Positions 37,221 to 46,529 of a stretch of 64,000 nucleotides of DNA are shown here, in pieces; the first letter of the stretch is position 1; each line of letters begins with the position of its first letter. A program made the position numbers and the translations under genes. The stretch comes from Silanimonas sp. (GTDB taxonomy: Bacteria; Pseudomonadota; Gammaproteobacteria; Xanthomonadales; Xanthomonadaceae). Location: positions 20,854 to 84,853 of the forward strand of contig NZ_JAPZSC010000025.1 in assembly GCF_027531545.1 (NCBI RefSeq). Direction: 5' to 3'. The notes under the pieces are model-generated. The model searched no databases, was not told the DNA's origin, and saw only the letters and a list, made by a program, of their open reading frames with translations.

Positions 37221-38186
37221 CTACCGCGTCGTGATCGACACGCTCGGCCGCGGATCCACCGGCCCGAGCAATCGGTGCCGCGACCAGAACACCAGCGCCG
37301 CCTCGAGCACCGCCTCGGGGGCTTCGAGCTGCGGGTAATGCCCGATGCCCGGCAGTTCGTGCAGGTCGTCGCCGCCCAGCAGTTCGCGCCAGCGGGCGGC
37401 GGCGTGCGCGCCGGAGACCGGGTCGGCACTGCCGTTGATGAGCGCCATCGGCATCGCGACGCGCTCCATCGCGCCGACCCAGCGCGCGCGCTGCTTCTTC
37501 CGTTCCGACATGTAGCGCAGCAGGCGCGGCAGCGCGAGGTGGCCGTCGTCGTGGCGCAGCAGGGTCCACAGCCCGTCGACGACGCGCGGATCGGGCGGAG
37601 TCTGCTTTCCGAAGATCGCCTTCATGTTGTCGGCGAAGCGCGCCTTGCTGCTGGCGCGGGCGATGAGCGGGCCGAGGCCGGGCAGGGCGAGCAGGCGCTG
37701 CATGGCTCGCGGGCGGTGCATCTCGGGGAACAGCCCGCCGTTGAGGAACACCACCGAGCGCATCGACGGCCGTGGCTTGCGCTTGTCGAGCTGCCGCGCG
37801 AGCAGCTCCTGCGCGACAGTGTCGCCGTAGTCGTGCGCCAGCACGTGGTAATCCCACGCGCCTTCGCGGCGCAGCAGCCATTCGCAGAGCTCGGCCTGTT
37901 CGGCGATGGCGTAGCGATGGCCCCGGGGCTTCGCGGAATCACCGAAGCCCAGCAGGTCGAGCGCCACCAGCGAGAAGTGCTGCGACAGCGGCTCCCACAG
38001 CGGCGCCCAGTCCCAGCTCGCGGAGGGGAAGCCGTGGATCAGCAGCAGCACCGGCAGGCGGGGCTCGATCTGCCGGCGCACGAACAGCGACCCCAGCGGC
38101 GTGGAGACGCGCTCGCCGCCCTCGCGCCAGTCGCGCAGTTCGAAGAACGCCGGCGCGAGTCGCGCGTTCGTCACGGTGTCCGGCAC
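37221..38186 (-). CDS. Alpha/beta hydrolase
   Basis: About 321 residues of alpha/beta hydrolase fold. The oxyanion motif is LLLIHGFPSASWDW and the elbow after it is VLAHDYGDTVAQELLA, where the nucleophile is Asp in HDYGD, as in haloalkane dehalogenase or epoxide hydrolase relatives; a C-terminal catalytic His is in LPGIGHYPQLEAP. The start is uncertain: GTG 38186 is chosen because prfC ends at 38194; an in-frame ATG at 38216 would overlap it. Confidence 0.8.
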   Translation of the reverse strand: MPDTVTNARLAPAFFELRDWREGGERVSTPLGSLFVRRQIEPRLPVLLLIHGFPSASWDWAPLWEPLSQHFSLVALDLLGFGDSAKPRGHRYAIAEQAELCEWLLRREGAWDYHVLAHDYGDTVAQELLARQLDKRKPRPSMRSVVFLNGGLFPEMHRPRAMQRLLALPGLGPLIARASSKARFADNMKAIFGKQTPPDPRVVDGLWTLLRHDDGHLALPRLLRYMSERKKQRARWVGAMERVAMPMALINGSADPVSGAHAAARWRELLGGDDLHELPGIGHYPQLEAPEAVLEAALVFWSRHRLLGPVDPRPSVSITTR

Positions 38187-38193
38187 GCGCGGC

Positions 38194-39795
38194 TCAGTCC
38201 ACCGCCACCGAGGCGGCATGCTCGCGCGTGGCTTCGAAGCGCACGTCCTTCGCACGCTCCTGCGCCAGCTGCAGGTTCACGCGCGAAGGCGCGAGGTAGA
38301 CGAGGTGGCCGGCGGCATCGATGCCGAGGTTCATCGCGTTCTTTTCGCGGAAGGCTTCCAGCGTCTTGTCGTCCTTCGCGTACACCCAGCGCGCGGTCTG
38401 CACCTGCACGGGCTCGAAGCTGGCATCGACGCCGTACTCGTCCTTCAGGCGGTAGGCCACCACGTCGAACTGCAGCATGCCCACCGCGCCGAGGATCAGG
38501 TCGTTGCTCATCAGGGGACGGAAGAACTGCGTGGCGCCTTCTTCCGACAGCTGGGCCAGGCCCTTCTGCAGCTGCTTCAACTTGAGCGGGTCGCGCAGTC
38601 GGGCGCGGCGGAACAGCTCGGGCGCGAAGTTCGGGATGCCGGTGAAGTTGATCGCCTCGCCTTCGCTGAAGCTGTCGCCGATCGAGATGGTGCCGTGGTT
38701 GTGGATGCCGATGACGTCGCCCGGCCACGCTTCGGCGGCGATCTCGCGGTCCGAGGCCATGAAAGTCAGCGCGTTGGCGAGCTTCAGCTCCTTGCCGGTG
38801 CGCGGGTGGAACACCTTCATGCCGGCGGTGAAGTGGCCCGAACAGATGCGCATGAAGGCCACGCGGTCGCGGTGCTGCGGGTCCATGTTGGCCTGGATCT
38901 TGAAGACGAAGCCGGTGAGCTTCTCCTCCTCCGGCTCGACGGCGCGGCTGGTGGTGGCGCGCGTCTTCGGCGGGGGCGCGTGCTCGACGAAGAAATCGAG
39001 CAGCAGCTGCACGCCGAAGTTGTTGACCGCCGAGCCGAAGAACACCGGCGTCTGCTTGCCCTGCTGGTACTTCTCGGCATCGAAGGGGTTCGAGGCGCCC
39101 TGCACGAGCTCGAGCTCGTCGCGCAGCTCGGCCAGCGCCGGCGCGCCGAGGCGGCGCTCCAGCTCCGGATCGTCGAGCTTGAGGATGGTGGAATCCTGGC
39201 GCGTGAAGTTCTTGCCCGGCTCGAACAGATGCACTTCGTTGTCCACGAGGTGCACCACGCCCTTCAGGCGCTGGCCCATGCCGATCGGCCAAGTGATGGG
39301 CGCGCACTGGATGCCGAGCACGGTCTCGACTTCATCGAGCAGCTCGATGGGCTCCTTGCCCTCGCGGTCGAGCTTGTTGATGAACGTCATGATCGGCGTG
39401 TCGCGCATGCGGCACACCTCCATCAGCTTGATCGTGCGTTCTTCGACGCCCTTGGCGCAGTCGATGACCATCAGGGCCGAGTCGACCGCGGTGAGCACGC
39501 GGTAGGTGTCCTCGCCGAAGTCGGCGTGGCCCGGCGTGTCGAGCAGGTTGACGATCTTGCCTTCGTACGGGAACTGCATCACCGACGAGGTGACCGAGAT
39601 GCCGCGTTCCTTTTCCAGTGCCATCCAGTCGGAGGTGGCGTGGCGCGCGGCCTTGCGGCCCTTCACCGAGCCGGCCATCTGGATCGCGCCGCCGAACAGC
39701 AGCAGCTTTTCCGTCAGCGTGGTCTTGCCGGCGTCGGGGTGGGAAATGATGGCGAAGGTGCGGCGACGCCGGGTTTCGGTGCTCTGCTGGGACAT
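38194..39795 (-). CDS. prfC: Peptide chain release factor 3
   Basis: 533-residue translational GTPase that recycles RF1/RF2. The G domain has [13 protein letters not shown] (P loop), switch GHADFGED and NKLDRE (NKxD); the EF-Tu-like domains 2 and 3 follow, with [17 protein letters not shown] and the RF3 C-terminal region. Full length. Upstream of and possibly cotranscribed with the hydrolase gene. Confidence 0.96.
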   Translation of the reverse strand: MSQQSTETRRRRTFAIISHPDAGKTTLTEKLLLFGGAIQMAGSVKGRKAARHATSDWMALEKERGISVTSSVMQFPYEGKIVNLLDTPGHADFGEDTYRVLTAVDSALMVIDCAKGVEERTIKLMEVCRMRDTPIMTFINKLDREGKEPIELLDEVETVLGIQCAPITWPIGMGQRLKGVVHLVDNEVHLFEPGKNFTRQDSTILKLDDPELERRLGAPALAELRDELELVQGASNPFDAEKYQQGKQTPVFFGSAVNNFGVQLLLDFFVEHAPPPKTRATTSRAVEPEEEKLTGFVFKIQANMDPQHRDRVAFMRICSGHFTAGMKVFHPRTGKELKLANALTFMASDREIAAEAWPGDVIGIHNHGTISIGDSFSEGEAINFTGIPNFAPELFRRARLRDPLKLKQLQKGLAQLSEEGATQFFRPLMSNDLILGAVGMLQFDVVAYRLKDEYGVDASFEPVQVQTARWVYAKDDKTLEAFREKNAMNLGIDAAGHLVYLAPSRVNLQLAQERAKDVRFEATREHAASVAVD

Positions 39796-39896
39796 GCGGG
39801 CCGCGCCGGGCTTTCAGCCGGCGGCTCGGGAGAACGGGAAGGGCCGCGATTATACGCCGGGCCTTCCGGCGCTCCGGGGGCCGGGCCCGCCAGCGT

Positions 39897-40685
39897 TCAG
39901 GGCCCCGGGTCGAGCTCGCGGCCGTCCGGCCCGCTTATCCGGAAGGGCAAGGAGAGCAGTTCGCGGCCGTCGTTGGCCTGCACGCTGAAGTGCAGGTGCG
40001 GCGCGCTGCTCCAGCCCACGCTGCCGACCGCGGCCAGGGTCTGGCCGGCCTGCACAACGTCGCCGGGCTGCTGGCGCGCGCTGCCCGGCGCGATGTGCGC
40101 GTACAGCCCCATCGAGCCGTCGGCATGCAGCACGCGCACGAGGTTCATGCGCTCCTTCAGGGCCTCGTCCGTGCCGCCCTCGGTGAAGGTGTCGACCACC
40201 TGCATCACCGTGCCCGCCCGTGCCGCCAGCACCGGCGTGCCTTGGGCGGCGGCGAAGTCGAGGGCGTGGAAGTTGGCCGCATCGCGGTGGCTGGCCCGGC
40301 CGCCGAAGCCCTGCGTCAGGCGCCAAGCGCTGCCGGCGGGCAGCGGAAAGGCATAGATGCCGCGCTGCCCCGGTGGCAGCAACTGTGGCGCGCCCGGCTG
40401 GGCCTCGAGGCGCAGGTCCGGGGCGCCCCCGCCATCGAAGCGGCCAAGCGCTCGCGTTTCCCCGGCGCCGATCGTGGCCTCGATGACCTCGCGGGGCCGC
40501 GCGGCCTCATGCACGCGCACGTGGATCGGCCCGGCCAGGCGGTTGCGCACGAGCGCCTGACGCGTGCCATCGGCGCGACGTTCGACGGAGAGTTCGGCCA
40601 TCGCCGCGCCCGGCGCCGGGACGGCGGCCGGCAGCATTGGTACCGCCAGCAGGCCCAGCAGGGCGAGCAGCCCCCGCCCGCGCAT
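39897..40685 (-). CDS. M23 family metallopeptidase (exported)
   Basis: 262-residue exported peptidase with an N-terminal signal peptide (about residues 1-28, ending AMA). The M23 domain occupies about residues 135-240: NFHALDFAAAQGTPVLAA with the first His and Asp zinc ligands, and HLHFSV with the third His. It probably cleaves peptidoglycan cross-links or a bacteriocin-like substrate. ATG 40685 overlaps the stop of the phytase-like gene in TGATG; GTG 40688 is a possible alternative. Third gene of the GGDEF/EAL run. Confidence 0.85.
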   Translation of the reverse strand: MRGRGLLALLGLLAVPMLPAAVPAPGAAMAELSVERRADGTRQALVRNRLAGPIHVRVHEAARPREVIEATIGAGETRALGRFDGGGAPDLRLEAQPGAPQLLPPGQRGIYAFPLPAGSAWRLTQGFGGRASHRDAANFHALDFAAAQGTPVLAARAGTVMQVVDTFTEGGTDEALKERMNLVRVLHADGSMGLYAHIAPGSARQQPGDVVQAGQTLAAVGSVGWSSAPHLHFSVQANDGRELLSLPFRISGPDGRELDPGP

Positions 40686-41812
40686 CACTCGCAGCGTTCG
40701 CGCAGGCCCAGGGCCGAGGCGAGGTCGCGCCAGTCGAAGGCGCTCAGCGATTCATCGCGATTCGAGGCGTAGAACACGCCGGCCGGGAAGCGTGTGCTCG
40801 GCGCCTGCGAGAACCACACGCCGTCGGTCATCCCGGTGTTGCGCCCGGCGAAGCGGCCCTTCGCTTCGAGCGTCTGGCGGTCATAGACATGGAACAGCGT
40901 GGTGTCGATGAACTGGTCGGCGGCGATCCAGTAGCCGCTGCCGTCCGGGCAAGCCCAGAGCGCGATGCCCTCCGCCTGCGCGCCGAACTCGCCGACGCCG
41001 AGATCGCGCCCGGTGTATCGGCCATCGAGACCATAGACGCGGTAGCCGGTGCCGGTGGACACATCCTCTTCGGCCACCAGCAGGCGGTCGTTGGCCACGT
41101 CGCCGGCGATCGATTCGACCACGCGCAGCGCCCCGGCCTCGGTGGTGTCTCCAGAGGCGCCGTCGAAGCGGGCGGACACGGCGTCGCGATCGATCAGCAC
41201 GCTGAAGCGCTTGATCCGCGCGGAGAGGGCCTCGAGCGGCGGGACCACGTCGAAGTCCTCGCCGTCCATGAAGCTGTCCGTCACCCACAGTTCGATGCGG
41301 CCGCCCTCCGGCTCGTGCAACCAGAGCCCGTAGGGCGAACGCAGCACGTCTTCGCCAAAGGTGGCGAGCGGGGTGAAGCCCGGCAGCGAAAGCACCTGCA
41401 CCCGATGGTTGTCGCGCTCGACGACGAACAGCCGGTCGCCCCAGGCGAACACGCCGTTCGGGCGGTTGAACTGGCCCGGCGCTGGCCCCTTGGCGCCGAC
41501 GCGGCGGAGCAGGGCGCCGGTCTCGCCGTCGTGCACCAGCAGCTGGTGGGTTTCCTTGCCGGTGCTGATCAGCCAGCGGCCGCCCTCGGGCGCCAGCCAC
41601 GCGGTGGGCGAATCGACCTCGTCCGGCGGGTTCGCGGGGGTGATGAAGGCTTCGGCCACGACGGCGTGCTCGATGCCCGCCTCGGCGAGGCGGGGCTCGT
41701 CGGTTGCGCGCTCGTCCGGCTCTTTGGCGTCGCGCCAGAGGGCGCAGCCCGGCAGGAGGAGGACGGCAAGGCCCAGCGCGAGGGCCGGGCGGACGGTCGA
41801 GGGCAGCGGCAT
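40685..41812 (-). CDS. Phytase-like beta-propeller lipoprotein
   Basis: 375-residue exported lipoprotein with lipobox LLPGC (Cys23). The body consists of beta-propeller repeats. The middle part resembles beta-propeller (3-)phytases: VERDNHRVQVL, LLVAEEDVSTGTGYRVYGLDG, EGIALWACPDGSGYWIAADQ and a YDRQTL segment. If active it would hydrolyse inositol phosphates in the periplasm. Alternatively a sugar- or NHL-type propeller. It follows the MASE1-GGDEF-EAL gene after 13 bases; see Pho-box entry at 44122. Confidence 0.7.
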   Translation of the reverse strand: MPLPSTVRPALALGLAVLLLPGCALWRDAKEPDERATDEPRLAEAGIEHAVVAEAFITPANPPDEVDSPTAWLAPEGGRWLISTGKETHQLLVHDGETGALLRRVGAKGPAPGQFNRPNGVFAWGDRLFVVERDNHRVQVLSLPGFTPLATFGEDVLRSPYGLWLHEPEGGRIELWVTDSFMDGEDFDVVPPLEALSARIKRFSVLIDRDAVSARFDGASGDTTEAGALRVVESIAGDVANDRLLVAEEDVSTGTGYRVYGLDGRYTGRDLGVGEFGAQAEGIALWACPDGSGYWIAADQFIDTTLFHVYDRQTLEAKGRFAGRNTGMTDGVWFSQAPSTRFPAGVFYASNRDESLSAFDWRDLASALGLRERCE

Positions 41813-41825
41813 GGTGGACTCCGGT

Positions 41826-44045
41826 TCAGCGCCGAAGCATAGACGCCGCGGGCCGCAGGAAATACTGGTCGATAGGCTGGGGGCGGTCGATGCCGTAGCC
41901 CTGCCCGAAGTCCACGCCCAGTTGCGCGAGGCGGTCGCGGATGGCGTCGTTCTCGACGAGTTCGGCGATGGTGCGCTTGTCGATGCTGCGCGCGATCTCG
42001 GCGATCGAGCGCACGATCGCCAGCGACAGCGCCGAGGACTCGAGGTCGCGAACGAAGCTGCCGTCGATCTTGAAGAAATCGACGTCCAGCCGGCGCAGGT
42101 AGGCGAACGAACAGAACCCGGCGCCGAAGTCGTCGAGCGCGAGCTGCAGGCCCAGCGCCTTCGCCGCGGCGATGAATTGCTGGGCATCGTTGAGGTCGCG
42201 CACGGCCGAGGTCTCGGTGATCTCCAAGCAGACCTTGCCGGGCGGCACGCTGCTGCGTGCGAAGCGCTCGCGCAGGAAATCGGGGAAGCCGGGATCGTTC
42301 ACCGAGGCGGCGCACAGGTTGATCGCGCAGGCGTCGAGCTGGGCCAAGGCCTGCGGATGGCGCTCGAACCACGCGAGCGTGCTGTCCACCACGTGGCGGT
42401 CGAGGCGTGGCCCCATGTGGAACTTCTCCGCCGCGGCGACCACCGGGCCCGGCGGCAGCACCTCGCCGGTGTCCGGATCGACCATGCGTAGCAGGATTTC
42501 GAAGTGCCGTCCGCCGTGCTCGATGCCCTGCAGGCCGGTGATGCTCTGGCAGTAGAGGCGGAAATGGCCATCGCGCAACGCGGCGTCGAGCCGCACGGCC
42601 CAGCGCATCGCGGCCGTGTGTTCGGCCACGGCGTCGGCGGCGGACTCAAAGGCCGCGAGCCGCAGTCGGTTGCCGCCCTGGTCCTTCGCCGTGGCACAGG
42701 CGGCGTCCGCCAGGCGCAGCAGGTCCGCATAGTCCGCTTGCCCGCGGCGGAAACGAATCGCGCCGACGCTGGCCGACGCGGACACGAGGTTCCCGCCGCT
42801 GACCTGCCGGTAGTCGCGCACCGCGGCCAGCACGTGGTCGAGCACCGCGGTGTTCGCCGCTGGGTCGCGGTCGTCCAGCAGCAGGACGAACTGGTCGCTG
42901 GCCAGCCGGCCGACCAGGCTGCCGCCGGGCAACACGGCCTGCAGCAGGCTGGCGATGCTGCGCAGGAAGGCGTCGCCCGCGGCCTGCCCGCCGGCGTCGT
43001 TCACCAGCTTGAAGTTGTCGATGTCGACGAAGGCCAGCAGCAGGGGTTGGGCGTCCGGTCCGTGGGCCAGCGCGTCCGCGATCCGGTGCTCGAGGCCTTG
43101 CCGGTTGGCGAGGCCGGTCAGCTCATCGGTGCGCGCACGCGCCAGCGCCTCCCGCCCCATCCGTCGCGCTTCGCTGATGGCGGCCATCAGGATCAAGGGC
43201 GCGACCGTCAGCGTGATCAGCAGGAGCAGCAGCACGAGGGTTTCGAGCGTCGTCTCCGGCCGTCGAAGCACGCCGTCGTCCGACGCGGCCACCAGCGACA
43301 GCACCACGCCGCAGGTCAGCGTGCCGGCGGCCACCAGCCGTGCCGGCAGGCGGATGGCGCCCCAGATCAGCACGATGGTGGGCAGCGCCAGCAGGGATTC
43401 CGCGTTGCGCACCCGGGCGCCGTCGACGGCCGCGACCAGCAGCAGGGCACCGCCGAGCGCAGCGCTCCAGGCGAGGGCCTCGCGGGCGCGACGGAGCCCC
43501 TGCCCGAAGACCGATTCCCCGGGGCGTGGCCACAGCAGGGACAGCGCGGGGGCCAGCACCGCCACGCCGAACACGTTGGCCACCAGCCACTTCACCGCCG
43601 CGTCCGGTGCCGCTGACACCGGCGTGAAGCCGGCCATCACCAGCCCGGCCACGCCGAAGGGCAGGCTGGCCAGCGCGGACGCGAAGCCGGCAAGGGCGAT
43701 GTCGCCGCCGCTGGCGAGGTCCATCCGCCGCCCCGGCCCCAGGCCGCGATGGCGCGCGAGCGTCGCGCCGCCCCAGGCGCCGAGCACGTTCGCGGCCATC
43801 GTGAAGGGCATGAAGACCGCCGGCACGTCGGTGCCGGTGAGCGAAAACACGAGGTCGGCCGCCGCCACGAGGGGCCACCAGCGCCGCCCTTCGAACACCA
43901 AGAGCACGAGGCTGAGGGCACCCGGCGCCCAGAGCAGCACGACGGAATCGGTGCCCACCACCAGGCGGTTGCCCAACACCCCGCCCGCCCAATACAGGGC
44001 GATGAAGCCGAACACGAGCATCCAGGGGCGGAGCGTGGCGGTCAT
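41826..44045 (-). CDS. MASE1-GGDEF-EAL protein (probable c-di-GMP phosphodiesterase)
   Basis: 739-residue inner-membrane protein. The first about 290 residues form an 8-span MASE1-type sensor; a GGDEF domain follows at about 300-460 and an EAL domain at about 470-725. The GGDEF signature is degraded: LASDQF replaces GGDEF, so cyclase activity is unlikely. EAL is mostly kept: EILLR (ExLxR), CLEITET, ALDDFGAG, KIDGSF, AELVEN and GQGYGI preserve the metal and substrate residues, so it is likely a phosphodiesterase. First gene of the run with the phytase-like and M23 genes. Confidence 0.88.
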   Translation of the reverse strand: MTATLRPWMLVFGFIALYWAGGVLGNRLVVGTDSVVLLWAPGALSLVLLVFEGRRWWPLVAAADLVFSLTGTDVPAVFMPFTMAANVLGAWGGATLARHRGLGPGRRMDLASGGDIALAGFASALASLPFGVAGLVMAGFTPVSAAPDAAVKWLVANVFGVAVLAPALSLLWPRPGESVFGQGLRRAREALAWSAALGGALLLVAAVDGARVRNAESLLALPTIVLIWGAIRLPARLVAAGTLTCGVVLSLVAASDDGVLRRPETTLETLVLLLLLITLTVAPLILMAAISEARRMGREALARARTDELTGLANRQGLEHRIADALAHGPDAQPLLLAFVDIDNFKLVNDAGGQAAGDAFLRSIASLLQAVLPGGSLVGRLASDQFVLLLDDRDPAANTAVLDHVLAAVRDYRQVSGGNLVSASASVGAIRFRRGQADYADLLRLADAACATAKDQGGNRLRLAAFESAADAVAEHTAAMRWAVRLDAALRDGHFRLYCQSITGLQGIEHGGRHFEILLRMVDPDTGEVLPPGPVVAAAEKFHMGPRLDRHVVDSTLAWFERHPQALAQLDACAINLCAASVNDPGFPDFLRERFARSSVPPGKVCLEITETSAVRDLNDAQQFIAAAKALGLQLALDDFGAGFCSFAYLRRLDVDFFKIDGSFVRDLESSALSLAIVRSIAEIARSIDKRTIAELVENDAIRDRLAQLGVDFGQGYGIDRPQPIDQYFLRPAASMLRR

Positions 44046-44121
44046 GGGGCGGTCACGGAGGACGTCTTCCGCATCCTAAAGGGCTCTCCAGCCCGCGGGG
44101 TCGGGCCCGGCGTCAATCCGC

Positions 44122-44150
44122 GTGTCTTGCGCCTGTCGCAATGCCGTCAT
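44122..44150 (+). promoter_or_regulatory. Pho-box-like 11-base repeats between GGDEF/EAL and TonB receptor genes
   Basis: Three 7-base units, GTGTCTT (44122-44128), CTGTCGC (44133-44139) and CCGTCAT (44144-44150), recur every 11 bases, the spacing of PhoB half sites (CTGTCAT). The two better ones match 11 of 14 consensus positions. They lie 54 bases before the TonB receptor gene and 77 bases before the divergent GGDEF/EAL gene. Direct repeat spacing is seen; PhoB control is an inference. Confidence 0.5.
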
Positions 44151-44203
44151 CGCGGTGCAACGGCGCGGCCTCGGAATAACGCTTTTCCAACGCAGGACGC
44201 TCC

Positions 44204-46486
44204 ATGACCCGCCAGCCCCTGACGACGGCCATCGCCGTCGCCCTCGCTTCCGCTCTCGTTGCTCCGGCCGCGCTCGCGCAGGCCGCGACCGCTGCGGCGG
44301 CCCCGTCGCCGGCCCAGCTCGACCGCGTCGAAGTGGTCGGCGAGATCATCTACCGCGACCGCACCGAGGCCACCGCGCCGGTGCTCAGCTACGACCTCGC
44401 CTACTTCCAGCGCTTCGAGCCGCTGACCGTCGGCGACATGCTGAAGCGCGTGCCGTCCGTCACCTTCGTCTCCGACGTGCTCGAGTACGACGGCGTGCGC
44501 CTGCGCGGCCTGGATTCGGGCTACACGCAGATCCTCATCAACGGCAAGCGCGTGCCCGGCGCCGGCCTCGACCGCGCCTTCTTCGTCGACCGCATCCCGG
44601 CCGAGATCGTCGAGCGCATCGAGATCGTGCGTTCCGCCTCGGCCGACCGCAGCGGCGACGCCGTCGCCGGTGCCCTGAACATCGTGCTTCGCGACGGCTA
44701 CTCCATCGATGGCGGCTACCTGCGCGCCGGTGCCACGCAGTTCAATGACGACGAGTTCGAACCGACCTTCGGCGCGTTCTGGGGCGGCGAAGCCCTCGGC
44801 GGCAACCTGCTCGTTGGCGCCAACGTGCAGGGCCGCCGCAATCCGAAGGACAAGTTCAGCCAGCGCTTCGACGCGCCGGGCGGCACGCTCGACAACACCG
44901 AAGTGCAGACCGACGTGCGCTCGGGCAAGGACTACGCCTTCAACGCCGACTACCGCGTGGGCGTGGGCGAGACCGGCGAGCTTCACCTCTCCGGCATGTT
45001 CGTCCGCACCGACCGCATCCAGGACGAGGACTCGATCGAGTACCGCAGCGGCATCGCCAACACCGCGAACCTGCTGACGATCAACCAGAACGACCTCGAC
45101 ATCCAGACCGACAACTACACCCTCGGCGCCGGCCTGAAGTGGGCGATGTCGGGCGGTGAAACGGAGATCCGCCTCGACCGCGCCGGCATCACCGACAGCC
45201 AGTTCGAGTTCGAGAACGAGTTCGAATACCTGCGCGACACCAATCCGTTCCCGGAGGACGACCGCTTCACCCGCGATGTCACCGACCTTCTGATCGAAGA
45301 CACCGACACCACGGCCGAGTTCGCGCACGAGCGCGACGCCGACTTCGGCAAGCTCAAGTTCGGCCTGCAAGCGACGCTGAAGGACCGCGAAACGCGCATC
45401 CTCGATGCCACCCGCTACCGCGTCACCATCCCGAATGCGCCGGGCGTGCGTCCGGCCATCCCGGGCCCGACCCAGCTCCTCGCCCCGGCGCCGGGCGGCC
45501 TGAACACCATCGAGGAAACGCGCTTCGAGCCCTTCGTGAAGCTCAGCGGCGCCGCGAATGCCATGGAGTGGGAGGCCGGCCTGCGCTACGAGCGGACGGA
45601 CACGGAAATCAACGACCGCACCGTGGCTCCGGCCGACGCGCGTACGGAGACGGACTACGGCTTCCTCCTGCCCTCGGCCCACCTGCGCTGGAACCTCGAC
45701 GATGCCAACCGCATCACGGCCTCGGTGGCGCGCACCGTGCGCCGCCCCGACTTCAACGCCATCTCGCCGGCCCTGCTGGAAGCGGAAGCGGGCGACAACG
45801 ACGTGCTCGGCAACCCGCTGCTCGATCCGGAAAGCGCGTGGGGCCTCGACGTCGGCTTCGAGCGTCGCCTCGGCGAGCGCGGCATCGTCGGCGTGAACCT
45901 GTTCTATCGCGACATCACCGATCTCGTCGAGCTGGCCAACACCGGCGTCGAGGGTAGCGAGGGGCCGGGCACGTTCGTCCTGCAGCCGCGCAACACCGGC
46001 GACGGCCAGGTCTGGGGCGCGGAGTTCGACCTGTCGACGCCGCTCTCGGCCATTGGCCTCGACAACACCGGCGTGTTCGTCAACTACAGCTGGCTCGACA
46101 GCGAAATCGAGGACGTCTTCGGCAAGCGCCGTTTCAACAACCAGTCGAACTACGTCTACAACGTCGGCTTCATCCAGGAGCTACCGTCGCTGAAAGCCTC
46201 GTTCGGCGTGACCTTCCGCAAGCAGGGTGACGCCCCGAGCCGCATCGTCGGCGAAGAGATCATCACCAGCTACGACGGCGACCTCGAAGCCTTCATCGAG
46301 AAGCGCTTCGGCAAGGCTTGGGCCGTTCGCCTGACGGGCATCAACCTGCTCGACCAGAGCAAGGACGAGGCGTTCGACAAGTTCACCACGATTGCTGATC
46401 AGATTTCGCGGGATTACGACGAATACGAGCTCGAGACCGAGACCGGCGGCCGCGCGGTGCAGCTGATCGTGCGCTACCAGTTCTGA
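44204..46486 (+). CDS. TonB-dependent outer membrane receptor
   Basis: 760-residue outer membrane receptor. A signal peptide (to about residue 26, ALAQA) is followed by a plug domain (residues about 45-165; DMLKRVPSVTFVSDV, RLRGLDSGYTQILINGKRVPG, IERIEIVRSASADRSGDAVAGALNIV) and a beta barrel ending in the aromatic RYQF. The TonB-box region (DRVEVVG) is present. Ligand unknown; position beside an alkaline phosphatase and two Pho-box-like sites suggests a phosphorus-containing nutrient. Confidence 0.9.
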   Translation: MTRQPLTTAIAVALASALVAPAALAQAATAAAAPSPAQLDRVEVVGEIIYRDRTEATAPVLSYDLAYFQRFEPLTVGDMLKRVPSVTFVSDVLEYDGVRLRGLDSGYTQILINGKRVPGAGLDRAFFVDRIPAEIVERIEIVRSASADRSGDAVAGALNIVLRDGYSIDGGYLRAGATQFNDDEFEPTFGAFWGGEALGGNLLVGANVQGRRNPKDKFSQRFDAPGGTLDNTEVQTDVRSGKDYAFNADYRVGVGETGELHLSGMFVRTDRIQDEDSIEYRSGIANTANLLTINQNDLDIQTDNYTLGAGLKWAMSGGETEIRLDRAGITDSQFEFENEFEYLRDTNPFPEDDRFTRDVTDLLIEDTDTTAEFAHERDADFGKLKFGLQATLKDRETRILDATRYRVTIPNAPGVRPAIPGPTQLLAPAPGGLNTIEETRFEPFVKLSGAANAMEWEAGLRYERTDTEINDRTVAPADARTETDYGFLLPSAHLRWNLDDANRITASVARTVRRPDFNAISPALLEAEAGDNDVLGNPLLDPESAWGLDVGFERRLGERGIVGVNLFYRDITDLVELANTGVEGSEGPGTFVLQPRNTGDGQVWGAEFDLSTPLSAIGLDNTGVFVNYSWLDSEIEDVFGKRRFNNQSNYVYNVGFIQELPSLKASFGVTFRKQGDAPSRIVGEEIITSYDGDLEAFIEKRFGKAWAVRLTGINLLDQSKDEAFDKFTTIADQISRDYDEYELETETGGRAVQLIVRYQF

Positions 46487-46494
46487 TCCATGAC

Positions 46495-46518
46495 GGCCGG
46501 GGCGGCGTCGCCCCGGCC
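46495..46518. terminator. Hairpin between convergent TonB receptor and alkaline phosphatase genes
   Basis: GGCCGGGGCG and CGCCCCGGCC form a perfect 10-base stem with a 4-base loop, 8 bases after the receptor stop and 11 bases before the phosphatase stop. It has no T run, but a stem this strong between convergent genes probably acts as a two-way terminator. Confidence 0.55.
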
Positions 46519-46529
46519 GGTTCAGTGGC

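Noticed and set aside
44147..45682. A 511-codon reverse frame opposite the TonB receptor
   Set aside because: Shadow frame with no recognisable protein features.
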